DNA of 10,282 nt from an archaeon (GTDB lineage: Archaea > Thermoproteota > Nitrososphaeria > Nitrososphaerales > Gagatemarchaeaceae), in contig JAKAPN010000016.1 in assembly GCA_021822995.1 (NCBI GenBank), positions 1 through 10,282 on the forward strand. Direction: 5' to 3'. Made by a program: the position numbers and the translations under genes. The notes beneath the pieces were generated by a model. That model made no database searches. It saw only the letters and a program-made list of their open reading frames with translations, and was not told where the DNA came from. This document shows positions 6,228 to 10,282 of this stretch, in pieces (within the stretch, counting starts at the first letter, position 1; each line of letters starts with the position of its first letter).

Positions 6228-7334
6228 TCAGGAGCCTTTGCGAACCTTCCTTCCCTTGGCGAGGACTGACAACCATCCAGGCTCTCGTTCTTCACCGGAG
6301 GGAGGATGGCCTAATACACTATGTGGCCGAACCTTGTTGTAGTAATAGGAGCCGAAGCCCGTGAATTGTGTGCCGTCTGCGTTGCCGGTCCTTCGGTGGG
6401 CTCGCTCCCACGCCCTAACTGTGCTGTGATATCTCTCAACCCGCTGGTTACCGCGCTTCTTGCTCAAGGCAGTGTGGGCGAGGTGCTTGATCCCGGGCTT
6501 GTTCATTTCTTTGAGGCCTGAAGTGTAGGAACCCAAGGCGTCTGAGACAAGTACCTTGGGATCTTTCCCTGCTTTCTGGATAGCTAATGTCAGTACCCTT
6601 CGCGCTTCAGCCGTCCCTCGGCCCTTCGTGAGCAGCGAAGCGATAAGCTGTCGTGTCTGATAGTCCAGGACGTTCCAGAGATACATTCTTCTCCCTCTCA
6701 CCCTCACTACCATCTCATCGGCGAGCCACCTGTCTCCGACTTTCAGCTTCTCCTTGTTTGAAACGGATGCAGCTAGCCTTTCGAACTTTTGCACCCAGAA
6801 ATGTATCGTCGTGGGTGCCTTCCTGACCCCATAGACCTGTGCGATGTGATGGCTTATGTCTCTGGTCGAGACCTTCTTTGCATAGAGGTCAAGGGCGATT
6901 ATGAAGAGCCCCGTGTTGTTCCCCTTGGTCTTCGAAACAGGAGTATCACTGAAGTACGCTCCGCACTCTCTGCACTCATACATCTGGACAGTCCCACCGA
7001 GGTTCTGCCTCCGTCCATCGCGGCTTATCTTCCCCGACTTACAGTGAGGACATTTCTTCTCAGTGGCCTGAGAATTGGCCAAGAGGACGTTCGGGAGGTC
7101 AAGAAACGCCTGGACGGAGTAGCAGTGCTTGCATGGCTTCCTAGTCTTTCGGTAGTCTTCGCAGGTACATCTCCAGCGGCCACGACGCCACGCCACCTTG
7201 TATCGAGTGGCACCACTCTGGGATTGGACCAAGTACAGGCGATCTGTGACCCTTTTGATTTGTCCTCCGACGAATAGGATTCCCAACCCCTTGAGCTGGC
7301 GCCTGGTAAGCCTCAACCGACTGGCGCCTTCCAC
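6228..7334 (-). CDS. IS6-like DDE transposase with SWIM finger and zinc ribbon
   Basis: The 368-residue product has three parts. Residues about 40-75 form a SWIM zinc finger, C56-x-C58...C68-x-H70. Residues 95-124 form a zinc ribbon, C95-x2-C98 and C121-x2-C124, similar to that of IS1-type InsA. The rest is an IS6-type core: helix-turn-helix about 150-185, D206 in 'WLADEMVVRV', D265 in 'VLVSDALGSY', and E300 in 'NQRVERYHST', a D-x34-E spacing typical of IS6, then 'YYYNKVRPHSVLGHPP'. Usual bacterial IS6 transposases are near 230 residues, so the finger modules are additions; a similar make-up is known among archaeal transposases. The GTG start at 7334 lies inside the end of the upstream gene (22-base overlap), so the true start may be later or the element may have landed in that gene. 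All catalytic residues are intact. Terminal inverted repeats were not identified. Confidence 0.85.
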   Translation of the reverse strand: MEGASRLRLTRRQLKGLGILFVGGQIKRVTDRLYLVQSQSGATRYKVAWRRGRWRCTCEDYRKTRKPCKHCYSVQAFLDLPNVLLANSQATEKKCPHCKSGKISRDGRRQNLGGTVQMYECRECGAYFSDTPVSKTKGNNTGLFIIALDLYAKKVSTRDISHHIAQVYGVRKAPTTIHFWVQKFERLAASVSNKEKLKVGDRWLADEMVVRVRGRRMYLWNVLDYQTRQLIASLLTKGRGTAEARRVLTLAIQKAGKDPKVLVSDALGSYTSGLKEMNKPGIKHLAHTALSKKRGNQRVERYHSTVRAWERAHRRTGNADGTQFTGFGSYYYNKVRPHSVLGHPPSGEEREPGWLSVLAKGRKVRKGS

Positions 7335-7915
7335 TCCGCTAGGAAGCGCAGAGTGTTCTTGTACATCGTTTCATCAGTGAAGAACATGAAGTGGTTGATG
7401 ATGTCTAACCAGCCAGCTACGTATCTTGGTCTAGCCTTCCGCCCCAGGGCTTCCCCAATCCCCGTGTAACGAAACGACTGGGTACCGGCACTCCCCTTCA
7501 GGAGGCGGCGAATTGCACCGAGGACTCGTTTCTTGTCTTCCACGGCACAAATGAAGTAGATTGGTATGGCAGACCTGTAAAGAAAAGATCCATAGGAAGC
7601 CCGCTTCTCTTTGACGCACGCCCTAAGCGAAGAGAGGGCAGTCGGAACAGCTCCCCATTCGAAGTCAGCCGCGCCCATGTAGTCGAAGTCGAACACGCCG
7701 TCCAGGGCTTTGAGAGTCGCGTGGTCGAATCCGCCTTTGCCGCCAGCCCCAAAGGGCGTGAATGCGACCCACTGGTTCATGCCCAAACCTGACGGAACCA
7801 CGAGCCGCTGGAGCATGACGCGAGTGATTCGCTGCCCAGTCTGGACAACGTGCGCGGGCCGCCGAAGGGGGCCGGCCCGAAGGTCCCCGCTTCCTTCTCC
7901 AGAGTCCGATGTCAT
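7313..7915 (-). CDS. phage-type conserved protein with 'YMGAADFEWGAVP' motif
   Basis: The 200-residue product has a motif at 79-91 (YMGAADFEWGAVP) followed by a helix and a positively charged segment. Proteins with a 'YMGSAEFEFGALP'-like motif occur as uncharacterised phage and prophage proteins, so I read it as one of these. The region after 107 ('SFLYRSAIPIYFICAVEDKKR') looks like beta strands, then comes a helical end. Met46 ('MNQWVAFTPF', minus start 7780) may be the real start, because the first 45 residues are low in order and rich in Gly, Arg and Pro. Upstream on the minus strand is a TATA-like TAAAATAC (plus 7937-7946). The last residues overlap the start of the transposase gene, so the C-terminus may be altered by insertion. 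The function is unknown. Confidence 0.6.
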   Translation of the reverse strand: MTSDSGEGSGDLRAGPLRRPAHVVQTGQRITRVMLQRLVVPSGLGMNQWVAFTPFGAGGKGGFDHATLKALDGVFDFDYMGAADFEWGAVPTALSSLRACVKEKRASYGSFLYRSAIPIYFICAVEDKKRVLGAIRRLLKGSAGTQSFRYTGIGEALGRKARPRYVAGWLDIINHFMFFTDETMYKNTLRFLAEWKAPVG

Positions 7916-8040
7916 GCCCTCTTAGGAGAAAAACAGTATTTTACCCGCCCTCCTCAGCGAACGGGAGGCAGCTGCCTGCCCGGCTAGGGGCCGGGTCTAG
8001 CTAGGCCCTGATGACACTCTTGGTGACGAGCATTTGCCCT
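7916..8040 (-). promoter_or_regulatory. GC-rich hairpin cluster, T-run and promoter between two minus-strand genes
   Basis: Reading the minus strand, the stretch after the AbiV-like stop has a hairpin CCCGGC/GCCGGG with a five-base loop (7979-7995), a perfect 12-bp palindrome AGGCAGCTGCCT (7966-7977), and a CCTCC/GGAGG pair (7948-7952 with 7964-7968). These are followed by TAAAATAC and five T (around 7930-7946). This can end the AbiV-like transcript and at the same time start the next one. The exact start was not determined. Confidence 0.45.
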
Positions 8041-8679
8041 TCACCTCACCTGCGCTTTGTGCATTGCTTCCAGCTTCGTTTCCTGGGCCGTGCGGTATTC
8101 TTCTCCAGTCAGCTTTAGATTGGCTTTCAGGATTGGAAAGAAGTCGGCCAACTGTCCAATCAGCGTCTCGCACATTTCAGTAGTGATGACTTTCTTCGGA
8201 GACTTCACGGCGTCGCCCCTGCCGGTCACACCCACGTAGACGGAATCCTGTCTGTTCCTCTCCATCGAAGTCACCTGCTCCATTATAGCGTTCTTCTCAT
8301 CTAGCTCGACAGATTCAAGGTCGCCTGACGTCCTGAGTGTCTCCACGAGCTGGAATAGTGACTCCTGTCCCCTCTTGCGAGCTGCCTGTGCGAGAAGGTG
8401 CAACGCGAAGAGCGTCTGCTTCCCTCCGTGGTGCGTCAGAAAGCCCCACCTGCCGCGGTCGTCTCCCACCAACAGCTCCTCTGGTCGAGCCTCTCCTTTC
8501 GTGATGGCATCGGCAAGCATAGCTTTCATCGACTCCTCTACCGAAGCTACGGCCAGCGTGAACGCTCTTGGAGACCGTCTTTCGAGGAGGAGTTTCGCTT
8601 CCGCGTGGAGGTCGAGACTATTCTGGTAAGCCAACCATGCGATAGTCGCATAGTCCGCATTGGGATCAGCTTTCCTCAT
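8041..8679 (-). CDS. AbiV-like abortive-infection HEPN protein
   Basis: The 212-residue, mostly helical product resembles the AbiV family. An N-terminal helix 'ATIAWLAYQNSLDLHAEAKLL' (about 11-31) is followed by 'RAFTLAVASVEESMKAML' (38-55), the typical 'ala.a.EE..K' helix. Then come 'HHGGK' (83-87) and the C-terminal pattern 'ERNRQDSVYVG' (140-150), which matches the R-x4...lYV stretch of the family, then 'SPKKVITTEMC' and a long helix. AbiV is known as a phage-defence protein in lactococci, and HEPN proteins often cut RNA, but activity here is inferred. The ATG at 8679 has AGGAG just upstream (plus 8684-8690), and a TATA-like CTTAAAGG (plus 8702-8709) about 26 bases before the start, so transcript start and ATG nearly coincide. 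It is divergent from the membrane protein at 8800. Confidence 0.7.
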   Translation of the reverse strand: MRKADPNADYATIAWLAYQNSLDLHAEAKLLLERRSPRAFTLAVASVEESMKAMLADAITKGEARPEELLVGDDRGRWGFLTHHGGKQTLFALHLLAQAARKRGQESLFQLVETLRTSGDLESVELDEKNAIMEQVTSMERNRQDSVYVGVTGRGDAVKSPKKVITTEMCETLIGQLADFFPILKANLKLTGEEYRTAQETKLEAMHKAQVR

Positions 8680-8799
8680 ATGCGCTCCTGTGGCGTGCTC
8701 GCCTTTAAGGACGAAGCGGGCACAATTCTGTTAGCTTCATTGCACGCTCCGTGAGACTGCATATCCTTATGGGCAGAAGGGAGCCCTCAAACGCGGCGG
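8680..8799. promoter_or_regulatory. divergent promoter region
   Basis: This 120-base gap separates the AbiV-like gene (minus) from the membrane protein gene (plus). CCTTTAAGG (8702-8710) serves the minus gene, and GCATATCCTTA (8759-8769), about 37 bases before the ATG at 8800, serves the plus gene. Both spacings predict very short or no leaders. Shared control of the two genes is possible. Confidence 0.5.
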
Positions 8800-9261
8800 A
8801 TGAGCGAAGGGGACGAGTCGGACTCTGGAACTTGGAAACCATTATCGGAGGAGGAACGGAAGGCGGAGGAAGAAAGGAGGAGCAAATGGGCGGAGAGCGA
8901 AAGAATCCGAACGCGACCACTCAGAATCAAGATTGCCTTGGCCGAAATCGGACTCGTGGCATTCTTTGTGTTCTTCATTGGCCTAGATTACTATCTTTGG
9001 ACGACCCAGGGCTCTTCTCTTCCGACCGTCCAGCTTCAGATTCCTGCTTGGTTATCGGCGCTTTTGATTGGCACGGCCTCAATCCTAGTGGGAGAAACCT
9101 TGCTTAGTTTCCTTCTCGGTAGGAAAGAGAGACAGGAACTAAGGGAAGCCCTTGACCACTTGAACCAGACCCAAGACCGCTTGGCAGACGCGATAGCTGA
9201 GCTGACAGAATCAAGTTCGCTCATGGCCAAATCTCTCAAGAACGAGAAGGCTAAGAAATAG
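8800..9261 (+). CDS. two-helix membrane protein with coiled-coil tail
   Basis: The 153-residue product has a charged N-terminus (1-42, rich in Glu, Arg and Ser), a first membrane helix at about 43-67, a short outer or inner loop, a second membrane helix at about 82-107, and a C-terminal charged heptad-like helix at about 108-150 ('ALDHLNQTQDRLADAIAELTE'). This topology puts both ends on the same side, probably the cytosol. No enzyme motif is seen. It is divergent from the AbiV-like gene and followed after 13 bases by a 30-residue SHOCT-like frame, so the two may act together. Membrane effector or anchor of a defence pair is a reasonable guess but is not shown by the sequence. The ATG is chosen by its TATA distance; the Shine-Dalgarno site is weak. 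Confidence 0.65.
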   Translation: MSEGDESDSGTWKPLSEEERKAEEERRSKWAESERIRTRPLRIKIALAEIGLVAFFVFFIGLDYYLWTTQGSSLPTVQLQIPAWLSALLIGTASILVGETLLSFLLGRKERQELREALDHLNQTQDRLADAIAELTESSSLMAKSLKNEKAKK

Positions 9262-9274
9262 CATCTTGGACGGC

Positions 9275-9367
9275 ATGCTCACTTCTTTGGTGGACATACT
9301 CGAAAGAAAGGGCATTCTCGCCCAAGAGGAATGGGAACGGGAAATCAAGAAGAGGCTCAAGGCTTGA
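9275..9367 (+). CDS. 30-residue SHOCT-like mini-protein
   Basis: A 30-residue frame starts with ATG 13 bases after the membrane-protein stop. It contains 'DILERKGILAQEEWEREI', which closely follows the SHOCT-type pattern (leucine helix, K-G-I turn, then an acidic E-E-W/F-E helix) usually found at the end of membrane or oligomerising proteins. Here it stands alone or is a split-off end of the gene before it: the two are in different frames, so a frameshift at 9255-9275 would join them. The ribosome site is weak. The pattern match makes this more likely real than chance for its length. Confidence 0.5.
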   Translation: MLTSLVDILERKGILAQEEWEREIKKRLKA

Positions 9368-9425
9368 CCGCTTCATTTTCGTGCCACGAACTTAACAGAA
9401 TCAGCGGGCACAAACCTGTAGTAAT

Positions 9426-10256
9426 CTATGGTGGAAGTCTGTGCGTCGCTTCTGGCTTATCACAGGGGCTCTGAGTACTCGAAGGGATATCAGGGACGGC
9501 GCCTAGCTTGGAGTTCCTTACCTCGACTAGCAGCCCGACGATCTTCTCACAGGTGTCTTCCACCGCGCTGACCCAGTTGGGTGACTGCGCGACGAATTCG
9601 AGGTCGAAGTTCACAGTGTGGGCGGGCTCCGGCAGTGAGTGGGGGCACTCAACCATGCACCCCCTACACCACGGCCCGGGAATCCGCTCCTTCCTGTCTT
9701 GGATCAGCGTCTCCAGCTTCCTGGCGTAGAGGCCCATCGTGAATTCTACCAGGTCCTTCACGTCGCGCTTCCTCACGGCGAAGGCCTTTCCCCGGCCGGC
9801 GAGGGTCACGACTACCGCGTCGACGTCCATGAGGTAGCGGATAAGCTGGGGGAACTCGAATGTGTGGCCGCCCTTCAGCTCCGTCCTTACAGTGAGGCCG
9901 TTGAAGCTGACTCCACCGTTGCCATCGAGGAGCACGACATCGAGGTCCCCATGGCCGAAGGCGAGGTCGTTCTCTGCCGCGATTCTGACGTTGAACCCCT
10001 CCCGGCGCAGCCTGAGCCGCAACTCGTCCAAGAGCACCCGCTGCAGGAAGCCGTGTCGCACGGAGTAGTACCTGTCAATGTTGCGGTACTGTGAGTGTGT
10101 CAGCTCGTCTGCGCACCGTGAGGGACAGGGATGATCAGCCAGCACCCCAATGAGCTTCGCTGTGCTGAACTTCGCCCCCAGCACGTCTCTGAGACGTTGG
10201 GCACCCTCCATCAACAGGGAAACGGTATCATTGGTCATGTCTGGGGAAAGACGCAT
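9426..10256 (-). CDS. Cas4/RecB-like PD-(D/E)XK nuclease with probable Fe-S cluster
   Basis: The 276-residue product carries the RecB-type nuclease pattern. H68 lies in 'SVRHGFLQ', D104/D106 in 'HGDLDVVLLDG', E126-x-K128 in 'VRTELKGG', and Q137...Y141 in 'FPQLIRYL', all in the correct order. Cysteines C44 and C48 ('PCPSRCADEL') lie before the core, and C197-x2-C200-x3-C204 ('WCRGCMVECPH') after it, as in Cas4 and AddB nucleases that hold a 4Fe-4S cluster. The likely job is DNA end resection or single-strand cutting. No cas1, cas2 or repeat array is in the window, so it is an orphan. Residues beyond 215 are an extra tail. A TATA-like GTTATATCAC (plus 10264-10273) lies too close to the ATG at 10256 but at the right distance for Met7 (start 10238), so the true start may be there. 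Exact subfamily is unsure. Confidence 0.7.
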   Translation of the reverse strand: MRLSPDMTNDTVSLLMEGAQRLRDVLGAKFSTAKLIGVLADHPCPSRCADELTHSQYRNIDRYYSVRHGFLQRVLLDELRLRLRREGFNVRIAAENDLAFGHGDLDVVLLDGNGGVSFNGLTVRTELKGGHTFEFPQLIRYLMDVDAVVVTLAGRGKAFAVRKRDVKDLVEFTMGLYARKLETLIQDRKERIPGPWCRGCMVECPHSLPEPAHTVNFDLEFVAQSPNWVSAVEDTCEKIVGLLVEVRNSKLGAVPDIPSSTQSPCDKPEATHRLPP

Positions 10257-10263
10257 GAGTTCA

Positions 10264-10273
10264 GTGATATAAC
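10264..10273 (-). promoter_or_regulatory. TATA-like box of the nuclease gene
   Basis: On the minus strand GTTATATCAC is a good archaeal TATA match. A start about 26 bases downstream falls near 10242, just before the Met7 codon at 10238, suggesting a leaderless or nearly leaderless mRNA. Confidence 0.4.
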
Positions 10274-10282
10274 GCCCTCTCC

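Noticed and set aside
6789..7277. 162-residue plus-strand frame opposite the IS6-like transposase
   Set aside because: It is a shadow of the intact DDE gene; no motif, and no promoter or ribosome site supports it.
6228..7334. Frameshift or decay of the IS6-like transposase
   Set aside because: The frame is continuous and D206, D265, E300 and the zinc residues are all present.
8398..8754. 118-residue plus-strand frame opposite the AbiV-like gene
   Set aside because: The AbiV-like pattern on the minus strand is clear and has its own promoter.
9639..10094. 151-residue plus-strand frame opposite the nuclease
   Set aside because: The nuclease motifs are on the minus strand; the plus frame reads as low-order His/Pro/Glu-rich sequence.
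1..10282. CRISPR array to go with the Cas4-like nuclease
   Set aside because: No regularly spaced repeats were found anywhere, and no cas1, cas2 or interference genes are present.

Overview
The window looks like an accessory (mobile or defence) stretch of an archaeal chromosome, or of an integrated archaeal element. Several genes have an A/T-rich TATA-like box about 25-40 bases before a plausible start (minus-strand genes starting at 5951, 8679 and near 10238; plus-strand gene at 8800). Other genes have strong Shine-Dalgarno sites (GGAGGT at 1438-1443, GGAG at 2159-2162, GGAGAGGAG at 3939-3947). The transposase types, a DUF5658-like membrane protein and the small proteins also fit archaea. 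The exact lineage cannot be read from the sequence. No ribosomal, metabolic or CRISPR genes are present.

Left part (1-1452): a minus-strand tRNA-like element with a perfect T-arm but a doubtful body, then a winged-helix protein with a long basic helical tail, then a 268-base gap. That gap holds a 12-bp palindrome, a TATA-like box and a structured leader.

Centre (1453-5210): the most striking unit is three plus-strand genes joined by two identical 4-base GTGA overlaps. They encode a DUF5131 (phage Gp37/Gp68, three-Cys motif) protein, a 594-residue DDE transposase-like protein with a long extra N-terminal region, and a complete TnpB-like RuvC nuclease. A 19-bp stem hairpin just after tnpB is the best candidate for the 3' part of its guide RNA or the element end. 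TnpB is normally paired with a Y1 or serine transposase, so translational coupling to a DDE protein and a DUF5131 protein is unusual.

Right of this (5211-7334): a possible promoter-hairpin-T-run small RNA, a possible zinc-binding mini-protein, a four-helix membrane protein on the minus strand, and a 368-residue IS6-like transposase on the minus strand with an added SWIM finger and zinc ribbon. The transposase overlaps the end of a phage-type conserved gene.

Right end (7313-10282): a defence-like group. It contains the phage-type protein, an AbiV-like HEPN protein, a divergently transcribed two-helix membrane protein with a coiled-coil tail, a 30-residue SHOCT-like mini-protein, and a PD-(D/E)XK nuclease with four cysteines arranged like the iron-sulfur cluster of Cas4/AddB nucleases.
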